64,000 nt of DNA from Eutreptiella sp. 'Long Island Sound 2002' (Eukaryota > Euglenozoa > Euglenophyceae > Eutreptiales > Eutreptiaceae): assembly GCA_964036045.1 (NCBI GenBank), contig OZ038391.1, positions 45,324,711 to 45,388,710 on the forward strand. The letters run 5' to 3'. The notes beneath the pieces are model-generated. The model did not search any database, was not told the origin of the DNA, and saw only the letters and a list, made by a program, of their open reading frames with translations. Of the stretch, positions 38,960 through 48,703 are shown piece after piece; the stretch's first letter is position 1; every line of letters starts with the position of its first letter. The translations under genes and the position numbers were made by a program.

Positions 38960-40358
38960 AGATTGCAGATTGCAGATGATTAGAGGTGAGATTAGGGAAA
39001 AAGCAGATGACCTTCGGCCAGGGAGTGCTTGTCACGGGGGGCTAACGGTCCTGCCCTGCGGTGCAATGCGGGGCAACCGTGACAACTGCTCTTACAGCAC
39101 AACCAGCCTTTTGTTGCACTGATTAGAACATACACACTTATGCATAGGGTCGTGTCTCGCTTGTGCTTCGCTTTTTCCCTCACCTTGCTTCCCTCTCCAG
39201 CGGTAGGTAAGGTAGGTAAGCCCAGGTGGGGCCACCCCCTGGTGGATTTCGTGATTGTGGGTAGGATGAGGAGAGAGATTGATCAAGACTGACAGGTCGG
39301 AAAACTTTTGTATGCTCGTGCATTCACACACGCATTAAAGGGTAGGCGACGCGAAATGCGCACGGTAAACCTTGTTTAGGTTACCCAGGGGCTCCTCGGT
39401 ACGTTCTTTAAGAGAACCTGAGGAGTCTCTTAACGCTTGCTTGCTTGACAGGGGTGTTCGAGGACAGCGTATTATAGGTCACACTGAGAAGCGTATAATA
39501 CGTGGAGTGTGGCTTGGTTCCTCAGCCGCAAACACCCCTTCATTGGCCTTTGCTTTACAGGTGGGCAGGTAGGGTGAACTGGTGCAGTCCCTTGAGCCGT
39601 GCTAAAATATACGGCGCTGATCACACAATCAATTAACTGCGCCTCAGCCAGGAGTGGGGAGGGCAGTTCGACTCCATCGACATCCACGCTGTGCACGCCA
39701 CCTGTGCGCCTCTCCCCTCCAACCCTTAGCAGGAAAATGTGTTGTGACGTCCCTGTTAGGCCAGAGTTGCTTAGCAGCGCTGTGTTCTCTTGTCTTCTTC
39801 ACAGGAGGGTCATTAGGACCCACGACTTGATCTTCAACACCAACCAGTAGAGCGTGAGTGTAGGAGTGGCAATCCTGAGTTGGGGCCTGAGCCATTTGCT
39901 GTAGCGCTCGCCCACCAGGATGGTGCCACTGTAGGGTGTGTAGGACCTGTAGTGCGTGTGTCACTGTCCCACCCGTTTCCTGCAATTTTAGCAGGGTTGG
40001 TGGGCTGTGGCAGTGGTTAGGTCAGCGTTTTGGCCACTTAGCAAAATGGCGTTTTCATGCCTTCATAGCTTTTGGCCACCCCTCCCTGTAGTAGACAGAT
40101 AGGTAGGGAAAACAATACCTGGATTAGTACGCTGGGTATTCCCCCAAGGTTTTGCGCCAGCACAGAAATTGGGCGCTTAGGGGAGGGGAGACCCGGGGCG
40201 TACCCCGTGGCATCAATAAGACAACCCTCCAGGTTTAGCAAGCGTGCAGACTTGGGTATAATTAGGACCCCACTTCTGCGGCTTGCTCTCAGGACCTTAG
40301 GAATAGCACACTCACACATACGCTTAGGCAGGTAAGGGTAAGGTTCAGTCCCTAGCTT
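38960..40358 (-). mobile_element. Element C, 3' part separated by insertion of B
   Basis: On the minus strand this aligns (about 90 percent in the best part) with B's region downstream of pol, 48,690-49,975. It begins with the last codons of C pol (AGG GAC TGA, 40,342-40,358 region) and runs to about 38,960, where it meets the TA-containing end of R1 at a short GATTGCA repeat. The last kilobase and the 3' LTR that B has are missing. No protein is encoded apart from a small frame discussed under findings. Confidence 0.8.
40355..40358. repeat. Target-site duplication of B, left
   Basis: GCTT, repeated at 53,048-53,051. Removing B and one copy restores CTAGCTTTAGTCTTGG, which matches B's own CTAGCTTTATTCTTGG at the end of pol. 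Confidence 0.8.
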
Positions 40359-41174
40359 GTAAGAAAAAGTGCTTTTCCATTGCTTTGGGACATACTCTAG
40401 TTGTATTAGAGATGCACTGAGCATCCATGCATTTTTATCTTAGTATTGGTCCAGCCAAAAGTGGTGAGAACACATTTTGACCTATGGAACAAAACACCCA
40501 ATCAGGATATGGAGTGGACCCCTTAATCCCCTTTCAATCAGAAGTAAAACATCTTTTCCTGAGTTGACTGAGCACTGACATACCTAAAGTAGAACCTATG
40601 AATTTATCTATGTTTTTCCATGAATACTTATCTGCCCTAGTGGTATGCACCATAGGGGGTTAGGCACCTCTTTTTGAGAGGTCCTGGGTTCAATTCCCGG
40701 TCAGCCTAACTAAGTAGGAAGATCCCAACTAAGTAGGAAGATCCCATGTGACATGGCAGTGACCTCATCGCCACATACCATGCCACCTCAGCACATATGG
40801 GAGCCAAAACAAAGAGTGCACATCTCCTAAGATGGCACTATGGAGAGAGAGTGATCCTGAGGCAGTTTTCTAACTCTTTTCCCAAAACATTTCCGCTATC
40901 TCTGTGAATATGCATTCATTTGTATCCTGAGTTGCAGTTTCTGTGAATATCTAATCATCTTGCACTGTTTACACTGCAGCCCTTCATGCTTTGATCCTGA
41001 ATTACCTTCTCCTTGCATACTATTGGCTTGGGCTATCCTGGATTGAGTTGGCTTTACTGTATTTCAACAAACAAAAGCTTTTCATCATCCAAAACCAGCA
41101 GCAGGACACCCTACAGCAACAACAAGCAGCAGGAGAAGCAAAAGCACAGTGCTGAAAACACTATAAACTTTTCT
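40359..41174 (+). repeat. Element B 5' LTR
   Basis: 816 bp, starting GTAAGAAAAAGTGC and ending AACTTTTCT. Boundaries come from the target duplication, the polypurine tract before the second copy, and the primer site after this one. The ends are not TG...CA but form a short imperfect inverted repeat (AGAAAAAG / CTTTTCT). Contains a tRNA-like module and a 19-bp direct duplication (AACTAAGTAGGAAGATCCC twice). The homologous LTR of C is at 61,534-62,326. Confidence 0.85.
40633..40708 (+). other. tRNA-like module inside the LTR
   Basis: It has a T-arm CTGGG-TTCAATT-CCCGG with a perfect pol III box B (GGTTCAATTCC), preceded by an anticodon-like arm ACCTC-TTTTTGA-GAGGT whose loop would carry UUU (Lys). 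The acceptor stem and D-arm do not form properly, so it is not a functional tRNA gene. Other copies: 51,251-51,326, 52,506-52,581, and inverted 61,974-62,049 in C's LTR. Probably a tRNA-derived SINE-like piece captured by the LTR. Confidence 0.6.
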
Positions 41175-41190
41175 GGTAGCAAGAGGCAGC
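41174..41190 (+). other. Element B primer-binding site
   Basis: TGGTAGCAAGAGGCAGC directly follows the LTR, overlapping its last base. It matches the initiator tRNA-Met type site of element A (TGGTAGCAGAGGCAG) except for one extra A. Confidence 0.65.
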
Positions 41191-41272
41191 CTGTCTCTGT
41201 GCACCGGCAGCGACCCCGCGCCGTACAACCAGTGCTCCGAGCAGGCAAACATAAGCAGAAGGGTGGATTAAG

Positions 41273-43774
41273 ATGGATCCAGGAAGAGTGGACGCCGAGG
41301 TGAACACAGCGCCAGCGCCAGAGACACCGGCAAGGCCGGCGCCTGACGCTGTACCTTCGGTGGAGCCCTTACATGGGCCAATGGATACGGCGGAGGACTC
41401 CTTGGATGGCCTCCAGACGGCCTTTGGGGCCCTGTCGGTGAAGGAAATGGTCTCTCTGCCTCAGCCTGTGAAGAGGAAGAGAGGAAACGAGAGCGAGAAG
41501 GATGCTGGAGAAGGAGCAGACGAAGGAGAGGAGCAAGGGCAAGACCCGACGGATATCCCTACCTTCGAAGGTGCACCAAGCGCTTCTGGCCTCCAAGCAT
41601 CACCCTCTCCCATAACCACCACACACCCAGCCGCCGCTACATCCACTTCCACAACCAACCAGCCTATGGCAGAGGGCACAGGCTTTACTGGCATGCCTCA
41701 CTACCCCGCCTATGGCATGGGCCCACCTACCACTGCGCTCCTTGAGGCAACTACTGCCAGTGAGCCGGTGGCTTCCAGCTCTGCGCCGCGTTGGTATGCG
41801 GCTGACCATCCCCATCCACTCCACGCCACGGGAACCTACATGGAAGTTCCTGGGTATGCTCCTGGGTGTACACCTGGGTATGCACCCCTGAGTGGGTTGA
41901 GGAGAGGACCAGAGTCGCTGGGAGGCAGGAGTAGAGGATCGGGAAGATCCTCCAACAGGTCCCTGACGCGGTCGGAGATCAACGAGGTGCTCCAAGGAGC
42001 CACTTCGAAAATCGTGAGCGACCTCACGCAAGAGATCAGGGAGAAGCTGCAGCCCCTGATGATCCCGTCCCACGCGTCACCTACGACAGTGGGGATGTCA
42101 CCCCACCGAGTACAGGCTAACCACCTGGCGGCAGGGTTGACGAATACCCTGGGGAGCCTGAGGAGCCGACCGATGCCGACTCCTGCAGCAGTACCAAGAA
42201 GCCCATTCGTCCCGAGGACAGCCCAGCCGCCCTACAGTCACGTGACGAACTCGACGAGGGCCGAGCTGGACCAGCTGGGGCTGACAGCCCTAAGGGCTAT
42301 GGTGGACGTGGAGCCTTATGGCGCCAGTGATCTAGGCGGAGACCCCTCCGATGATGGGCCGCCTTCGATGACTTCTTCTTCGCCATCGGATGACGAAGAC
42401 CCTGAGGACCCCGAGGACTCCAAGGGTAAGAAGAAGAAGAAGAAGAAGAAGAAGACCCGACGCCCTGAAGGACGCCGAGCTCAGGAGGCGAAGGCTATTG
42501 CCACCTCCAAGATAGTGGTGAACCTGCCTGAATTCACAGGCAAGGACCTCAGCGAGTTCGCTGAGAACTTTGGCCGGTTCCTACGACTGACCGGCCAAAC
42601 CCACGCGAGTGGGCGAGTGAAGTGCGACCTGCTCCTGCAGTGCTGCAAGACGAAGTACCTGGAGAAGCAGGTCAGGCAGATCGTCACCAACTCCGCCACC
42701 TTTGCCGACGTGTTGGTTGCCCTGGAGAGGCAGTACCCAACCTACGAGACCGACCTCTCCATCAGGGCCGAGATCCAGAACCTGCCCGTCCTGCCCAACA
42801 ACCCCAAACCCGGCAGGGTCTCCGAGCTGTTGGCGGACCTGGACCACTGGGCTGGACGACTGACGCCCGGTTCCTACAGCAGCGACGACCTGCTGTTTTG
42901 GTTGTGCTCCAAGCTCCCCCGTGAGCTATGGGACGAGTGCCGTCTGACGGCTGAGCGCAAGGCTAGATCCCTCCGCTACGAGGATCTATGCGTGCTGCTC
43001 CTGGAGATGGCGCTGGAGAAGGAGAGCGACCAACACCTGAACCACTACCGTCCTGGTGGTGGAGGTTCTGGAGGCAAAGGGTACCAAGGGTCCCGACCTG
43101 GGCAGGGGACTACCCCCAAACACGCCCACGCCCGCCTAATGGAGAACGTGAAGGAGCTATTCTGGTGTGATGCCAGAGATGAACAGGGCCACCTGCAGCA
43201 TGCCTCCGACTGCGAGCAGCGAGACTGCTTTGTTGTCCAGGGGAAGCAGCAGGAAAAGATCACCGGCGCCAAGGTGAAGATGCCGGATCATTACCGCTGC
43301 ACCATCACGTGTGCATTCTGCGGTAAGCGGAAGCACTATGAGGACGAGTGCTACCATAAGCAACGCCTATCGGCGAAGCTTAAGGGGGAAGATCCTGGCA
43401 AAAGCTCAGGCAAAGGTGGAGGCAAGGCCAAAGGCAACGACTCCGGCAAGGGCAAGTCGAAAGGACGTGGTCAAGGTGGTCAAGACAAGGGTCAAGGCGG
43501 ACGAGGAGGAGGCGCTAATCGCCAGAACGACAACAAGAACAAGGACAAGAACGGAGGTAACCCCAACCCTAATCCAGGGGGGAACTCCGAGCCCTCTGGA
43601 GGGCAGTCTGGACCTACCACACGCTCACAGACGCAGGCCCAGCAAGAACAAGGAGCCAAGCGTGAGCATGAAGGAGGTGACGACGGCAACGCCAAGAAGA
43701 GAAGCCGTTTCATGAGGATGGCCCGCAAATTGCGGAACAAGGGGTTCGAGGTGACCTGTCCCGCGGAGTTCTGA
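41273..43774 (+). CDS. gag: Element B Gag polyprotein
   Basis: 833 residues from the first ATG after the primer site. The N-terminal third is Pro/Ser/Thr-rich and unstructured. A Lys run lies at about 386-393. The capsid region (about 400-600) begins VVNLPEFTGKDLSEFAENF and is shared with A and C. The nucleocapsid has one CCHC knuckle CAFCGKRKHYEDEC (C680, C683, H688, C693) followed by a Gly/Lys/Asn-rich basic tail that would bind RNA. It forms the cytoplasmic particle in which reverse transcription takes place. The frame ends with TGA at 43,772-43,774, after which the same frame continues into Pol. No disruption was seen. Confidence 0.9.
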   Translation: MDPGRVDAEVNTAPAPETPARPAPDAVPSVEPLHGPMDTAEDSLDGLQTAFGALSVKEMVSLPQPVKRKRGNESEKDAGEGADEGEEQGQDPTDIPTFEGAPSASGLQASPSPITTTHPAAATSTSTTNQPMAEGTGFTGMPHYPAYGMGPPTTALLEATTASEPVASSSAPRWYAADHPHPLHATGTYMEVPGYAPGCTPGYAPLSGLRRGPESLGGRSRGSGRSSNRSLTRSEINEVLQGATSKIVSDLTQEIREKLQPLMIPSHASPTTVGMSPHRVQANHLAAGLTNTLGSLRSRPMPTPAAVPRSPFVPRTAQPPYSHVTNSTRAELDQLGLTALRAMVDVEPYGASDLGGDPSDDGPPSMTSSSPSDDEDPEDPEDSKGKKKKKKKKKTRRPEGRRAQEAKAIATSKIVVNLPEFTGKDLSEFAENFGRFLRLTGQTHASGRVKCDLLLQCCKTKYLEKQVRQIVTNSATFADVLVALERQYPTYETDLSIRAEIQNLPVLPNNPKPGRVSELLADLDHWAGRLTPGSYSSDDLLFWLCSKLPRELWDECRLTAERKARSLRYEDLCVLLLEMALEKESDQHLNHYRPGGGGSGGKGYQGSRPGQGTTPKHAHARLMENVKELFWCDARDEQGHLQHASDCEQRDCFVVQGKQQEKITGAKVKMPDHYRCTITCAFCGKRKHYEDECYHKQRLSAKLKGEDPGKSSGKGGGKAKGNDSGKGKSKGRGQGGQDKGQGGRGGGANRQNDNKNKDKNGGNPNPNPGGNSEPSGGQSGPTTRSQTQAQQEQGAKREHEGGDDGNAKKRSRFMRMARKLRNKGFEVTCPAEF

Positions 43775-43825
43775 CGGGGACGCTCTGGTGGCACCCAAGA
43801 CCTGGTGTTTTGGGTACGTATCCGA
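43772..43825 (+). other. Candidate gag-pol readthrough site (B)
   Basis: TTC TGA CGG GGA CGC TCT GGT is followed in the same frame by the protease; no ATG and no other stop intervenes. ACCCAA and TTGGGT downstream can pair (6 bp, 11-base loop). UGA-C followed by GG is a known leaky context. Element C keeps TTC TGA CGG GGA CGC unchanged although its coding sequence is decayed. Confidence 0.5.
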
Positions 43826-46800
43826 CTAGGGGGACGTGAATACCTGGGGGTACTGGATACTGGAGCCACAATATCGATAGTGGCCAAGAAAATTTTACCT
43901 TATGGGAGCCTGAAGAACACCATGACCACCGCCGCTATACGGATGGGGGATGGACATGTGGTGCACAGCTGCGGGGACTGCGAAGTGGAGGTACCTATGG
44001 GCTCCAAGACTATCGCCCATCGGTTCTATGTGATGGACACTGATGCCTTCGACTTTGTACTGGGTACTGACTTCTTCGTGCAGCACTCCCAGATACAATC
44101 CCTGACGCTGCAAGCGCCCTACCTCCTGTACGTGGACCACGGCAGTGGCAGAGAGTCTGTGCCACTGGAGCAGTCGGAACATACCTCGAGTTACCTGAGA
44201 CTATCGAAGGAGGAGCCCTCGAACATGATGGCAGCCTCCAAAACTGAGGACTATCAACTATTGGGGGAAGTCCTAGACCAAGGTCTGAAGGAGTTGGGTT
44301 ACTCTCGAGAAGACCTAAGTGTGGAACTGTTCGCCAGCGACAAGCAGCATGTACTGGACCTATACTGCAGCAAGGGGAAGAACTGCAGCTACAAATTTTA
44401 CTGGCCCTCTTTCGGGATGGCCTACGGGAACCCCAGATTCAGTGAACTGGGGAAGGTGCTGACCAAGGTGGCCTTGGAACGTTCCCGTATGGTCCTGTGT
44501 TCCCCCGATTGGGGAGCCCATGGGGGCAACGAGTACTGGCGAACCCTCCTTGACAAGCTGACTATCAGCTCTGTGCGGTTACCTGATGAGGCCATCTACG
44601 TGCCTCTGGGACGCAAGACGCCCATTGGGAAGCCCGGATGGGGGAGTATGCTCAGCGTGGTGGACAGAAGTCTTACCACCATCCCCTGGGAAGACCTGGA
44701 CCCTACTCTGGTCCAGGCTATACAACGAGAAAGCGATGGACTCGCCTTGGGTGACTTGAAGGATCGTCTACGACCTCAAGATGCTGTTGAAACTACACCC
44801 GGAGGAGATGAGTACGTCGTGACTGACACCAACGCCCCCAACTCCCCCTGTCATGTACCTGTTCCTGATGGAGTCTCTGAGTGTGGACTATCTGAGCTAC
44901 CTAGCTCTATCCACTCAGACGACGAAACTGAGCACGACGCCTTCTTCGTGCAGACTGCGGTGGAAGAAGTGGAGAACGCCGAGTACGTCGCCCCACTAAA
45001 ACCCCTACTCTCCATGAGGGTGGAAGACCCCGTGGACGAAGAGCTGGACCCTCGATCCAGGCTCAGGGAGTATGTGGATTCCAAGAGGAAGTTGGTGGCG
45101 AAAAAGCTATGCTACGCGAAGCCTACCCGCAGCTCGTGGCCACTGAAGCAAGGACGTATGGGAGACCTATCCCAACTGAAGGAGGACCTCGAACAGAAGA
45201 TCACCACCTGGCAAAGGGAGGTACATCTCAAGCTCATGAAGAGCGTATGGGGTGCCCATGTGAGGACCCCAGATGAGGACGACCTCTCGGAGGAATGTGT
45301 ATGTGAACCCCCTAAAGCTTGCCTATGTTGCCATCGTCCACCGGAGATGGTTGAGCAAGACCTTCTGTATGCCTACCAAGGGCTGAAGGATGCTACCGCG
45401 GGCGAAGAGTCGGTGGAGGACCACCTCCCGACTTCTATCCAAGGGGCAAGCAACTTACACTCCGACGAGGATATGGAGGACAAGATCAAGGTACTGGACC
45501 CGCGGGTACAAAAGCTGATAAGGACCTATCTGGAGGTGTTCGGAGAACTACCCCCTCCAGCCTCATGCGACAAGCTGGTACAGATGGACCTCAAGCTGAA
45601 ACCCGAGTTCGTGGGTCACAAGATCCGGAGGAGACCCTATCCAGCTCCTAAAGAGCAGGCCGACGAGATTGAGCGACAGATACAAGAATGTATCGACGCT
45701 GGCCTAGTCCTGGAGTACAAGGATGGGGACTACCCCCTACACTGCAGCCCCTGTTTCCTGGTGGCTAAACCTGGGTCTACAGCCAAACGGCTGGTAGTGG
45801 ACTATGGAGAGCTGAACAAGAAGACGCTGAACCACTCAGGGTCCATTCCCAATATGGAGTCTACCCTGGAGAAGATAGCCTCCTGTCGCTACAAGACCAA
45901 GATGGACAAGCGAAGTGGATTCTGGCAAGTGGACCTGACGCCCAACGCGCAGGAACTACTGGCCTTCATCACCCCTCAGGGGAGGGTATTCAAGTGGAAA
46001 GTCATGCCATTCGGCGTGGCTAACGCCCCCGCTCTGTTCCAAGAGCTGATGAACAAGATCTTGTCCATCCTACGAAGGAGACCTAAGGTGCAGGAGCTCA
46101 TATCCCGTGGGGCCCAGATGGAGGCTCACATCGACGATGTATGCCTCGGGACCAATACCCAGGAGGATCACCTAATCCTCTTGGGTGAGTTCTTTGCGGT
46201 CTGCCAGGAGAACCACACACGACTCAAGCTGGAGAAGTGTGAGTTCATGCAGGAGACCATGCAGTACCTGGGGTTTGACGTTGGCTATGGGTGGTGGACC
46301 CCAGCGGCCTCTAAGGCCAAACCCCTGATGGATGCCAAGGTACGACACGAAGACCCCAAGAAAGGACTTCATGATGTACGCAGTTTCATTGGGGCGTGCA
46401 ACTTCTATCGCCGCCACATCAAAAACTTCACCTACACCAGCGCGGTACTGACTGACTTGATCAAGAAGAGTACTACTTGGCGCTGGGGCCCACAAGAGCA
46501 ACAAGCGTTTGACGAGCTCAAAGACAAGGTAGCCAACGCTAAGTGCTTGGGCGTGCCTAGGGCACAAGGGGAGATTATCCTGGTGACCGACGCCAGCAAT
46601 GTGGGCTGTGGTGGAACGTTGTTCCAGTGGCAAGCACTAGAGAAGGAGGAGTTCGACTCGGCCATTTCCCAATGGGGGACGGAAGGTCTCAACCGAGATG
46701 GAACCCTCAAGCACAGCTACCCTGACGACAAGTGGGTCCTAGTACCTCTGGGCCACTGGAACTGGAAGTGGAACCAGGCCAGGGGGAACTACTCTACCTA

Positions 46801-48703
46801 TGAGCAGGAACTGCTCGCGGGTATGCTGGTGCTATCCTCACAAGCACGACTGTTGGGGAGTAACCCTGTGGTCTGGCTATGCGACCAAGAACCGGTCCGC
46901 AGTTTCCAGAAGGGCCCCCCACCTGAGAAGGCCAAGCTACGTCGCTGGTGGACCTACCTCAGCCAACTACGGCTGACGGTACACCATATCCAGGGAGTGA
47001 AGAACGAGTGTGCCGACTACATCAGCCGCAACAACTTCGACGCCCTGATTGGTGCCCGGTCTGAAGCGCTGGCTAAGGAAGCGTTCAGCCGTATGGACGT
47101 ACACCTGGACCTGAACATGACCATGATACGCCCCCTGGATGGACTCCAACAATCGGAGTACCTACAGGAGTTTGGGGATATCTACCGGCGCCTGGAGAAA
47201 CGCCTTGAACCCCTCCTGGTCAACCAAGACCAGTGGAAGCGGGACAAGAGCTACCTCTGGCACGAGGACCGCATCGTGGTGCCTAGTGACCGAGTCCCAG
47301 CGCTGCTGAAGTGGACCCATGAGTCCAGTGGTCATGTGGGTGCTGACCGTACCCTGAGGCTGTTCAAGCAGTGGTTCCACACTACGTGGACTGACGACCA
47401 GCTGCGGAAGACGCTCCTGCCTATCGTGGACAAGTGCCCGTGCAGGTCCTGTAAACCAGGGGATATCAGGGACAGAGGTCTCTACTCGACCCTGCCCATC
47501 CCTCACTGTGCTAACAGTGTTCTATACGTGGACTACACGGAGATGCCGAAGTTCGGGGGCTATGACTTCGCCCTCGTGGTAACCTGTGGGTTGACCAGGT
47601 TTACCAGGGTGTTCCCATGTACCAAGCACATTACCGGAGAGGAGACTATCAAGATACTCCTGGAGGAGTGGTTTTGTGTCTATGGGGCGCCCAAGGAGAT
47701 CAACTCCGATGAGGACGTACGAGTACGCTCAGATACTGGCTGGTACAAGAGGGTCCTGAGGTCCCTCAATGTCCAGGTGTCTACGGGGATTCCCTACTCT
47801 CACACGAGCAACCCCCTATGTGAGCGACAGATTCGTGTCCTGAAGGAGAACGTCAGGATATGGTGCAAAACTGAACGCACCAGAGACTGGGTGAGACTAC
47901 TCCCCGTCATATCCTTGATGATGAACTCCCAAGAGAGTTCAGCTACTGGCTACTCGCCACATGAGCTATTCATGGGGCGCCCGGCATGGTTCCTACATGC
48001 CCCCTATCCAGAGGACACCCATTCTTCTGTGGGTGAATGGGTCCAAGAGCAACAAGCGAAGGTGGACAAGGCCAAGGCTATGCTCCAGAGAGTGAGGGAG
48101 CGTCAGTGGAACAAGAAGAACAAGCACCGTGTACCGGCCACCTACCAAGAAGGGGAATGGGTGCTGGTGCACCACAGTCGACTACCCGCCTGGCCACGCT
48201 CTACCAGCGATGACCCATACTTCGGGCCGTACAAGATCCTATCTGTGGATGGACACCGTATCACCGTGCGGTGTTCTCCCCGTCTAGGGGGGACCCTGGT
48301 GTGCGCCGCTCAACACCTGAAGCGCTACCATGATCCTGAAGACCTCTGTGGGGAGGAGTGGGAGCTGAACGACGAGGAAATCGCCGCTCTGGACCTACAA
48401 GGGGCTGCCAGCCCTATGGAAGTTGAAGGTGAACTCCCCGACATGAACGCCGAGGAGATGGCTAAGGAGGGCTTCTACCTGGTGAAGTCTGTCCTACGCC
48501 ACCGCTATCGCCAGGGTTGGCGCTTCCTCACCCTCTGGGAAGGGTTTGGAGTCGAAGAGGCCACCTGGGAGCCCTTCTCTGCATTTGTTCTACCTGAGGG
48601 ACGCCTAAACTCAGTTCTGGTTGACTACTTGTCCCAGAACAACCTTGGTGAGTTGTTGAGGCTCGCTGAGATGCTTGCCTCCAAGAATAAAGCTAGGGAC
48701 TGA
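43775..48703 (+). CDS. pol: Element B Pol: protease-linker-RT-RNase H-integrase-chromodomain
   Basis: Open from the codon after the gag stop; 1,632 residues from GTG 43,805 (numbering from there). Protease LDTGATISIV (D18). A linker with module VELFAS...YGNPRFSELGKVL...SPDWG at about 173-265 and an acidic stretch. RT at about 590-800 with MDKRSGFWQVDLT and catalytic HIDD (D777, D778), where His replaces the usual Tyr. RNase H with TDAS (D929), YEQE, CDQE and ECADY. Integrase zinc finger (HESSGH ... CPCRSC, about 1,172-1,217) and catalytic D1243, D1304, E1340 with 35-residue DE spacing. Chromodomain at about 1,556-1,607 (FYLVKSVL, LTLWEGF, ATWEPF), which in chromoviruses guides integration to marked chromatin. 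No frame break. Confidence 0.92.
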   Translation, partial: RGRSGGTQDLVFWVRIRLGGREYLGVLDTGATISIVAKKILPYGSLKNTMTTAAIRMGDGHVVHSCGDCEVEVPMGSKTIAHRFYVMDTDAFDFVLGTDFFVQHSQIQSLTLQAPYLLYVDHGSGRESVPLEQSEHTSSYLRLSKEEPSNMMAASKTEDYQLLGEVLDQGLKELGYSREDLSVELFASDKQHVLDLYCSKGKNCSYKFYWPSFGMAYGNPRFSELGKVLTKVALERSRMVLCSPDWGAHGGNEYWRTLLDKLTISSVRLPDEAIYVPLGRKTPIGKPGWGSMLSVVDRSLTTIPWEDLDPTLVQAIQRESDGLALGDLKDRLRPQDAVETTPGGDEYVVTDTNAPNSPCHVPVPDGVSECGLSELPSSIHSDDETEHDAFFVQTAVEEVENAEYVAPLKPLLSMRVEDPVDEELDPRSRLREYVDSKRKLVAKKLCYAKPTRSSWPLKQGRMGDLSQLKEDLEQKITTWQREVHLKLMKSVWGAHVRTPDEDDLSEECVCEPPKACLCCHRPPEMVEQDLLYAYQGLKDATAGEESVEDHLPTSIQGASNLHSDEDMEDKIKVLDPRVQKLIRTYLEVFGELPPPASCDKLVQMDLKLKPEFVGHKIRRRPYPAPKEQADEIERQIQECIDAGLVLEYKDGDYPLHCSPCFLVAKPGSTAKRLVVDYGELNKKTLNHSGSIPNMESTLEKIASCRYKTKMDKRSGFWQVDLTPNAQELLAFITPQGRVFKWKVMPFGVANAPALFQELMNKILSILRRRPKVQELISRGAQMEAHIDDVCLGTNTQEDHLILLGEFFAVCQENHTRLKLEKCEFMQETMQYLGFDVGYGWWTPAASKAKPLMDAKVRHEDPKKGLHDVRSFIGACNFYRRHIKNFTYTSAVLTDLIKKSTTWRWGPQEQQAFDELKDKVANAKCLGVPRAQGEIILVTDASNVGCGGTLFQWQALEKEEFDSAISQWGTEGLNRDGTLKHSYPDDKWVLVPLGHWNWKWNQARGNYSTYEQELLAGMLVLSSQARLLGSNPVVWLCDQEPVRSFQKGPPPEKAKLRRWWTYLSQLRLTVHHIQGVKNECADYISRNNFDALIGARSEALAKEAFSRMDVHLDLNMTMIRPLDGLQQSEYLQEFGDIYRRLEKRLEPLLVNQDQWKRDKSYLWHEDRIVVPSDRVPALLKWTHESSGHVGADRTLRLFKQWFHTTWTDDQLRKTLLPIVDKCPCRSCKPGDIRDRGLYSTLPIPHCANSVLYVDYTEMPKFGGYDFALVVTCGLTRFTRVFPCTKHITGEETIKILLEEWFCVYGAPKEINSDEDVRVRSDTGWYKRVLRSLNVQVSTGIPYSHTSNPLCERQIRVLKENVRIWCKTERTRDWVRLLPVISLMMNSQESSATGYSPHELFMGRPAWFLHAPYPEDTHSSVGEWVQEQQAKVDKAKAMLQRVRERQWNKKNKHRVPATYQEGEWVLVHHSRLPAWPRSTSDDPYFGPYKILSVDGHRITVRCSPRLGGTLVCAAQHLKRYHDPEDLCGEEWELNDEEIAALDLQGAASPMEVEGELPDMNAEEMAKEGFYLVKSVLRHRYRQGWRFLTLWEGFGVEEATWEPFSAFVLPEGRLNSVLVDYLSQNNLGELLRLAEMLASKNKARD

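Noticed and set aside
40633-40708. Functional tRNA-Lys gene
   Set aside because: T-arm and anticodon-like arm are present, but there is no proper acceptor stem or D-arm, and it lies inside LTRs in several copies.
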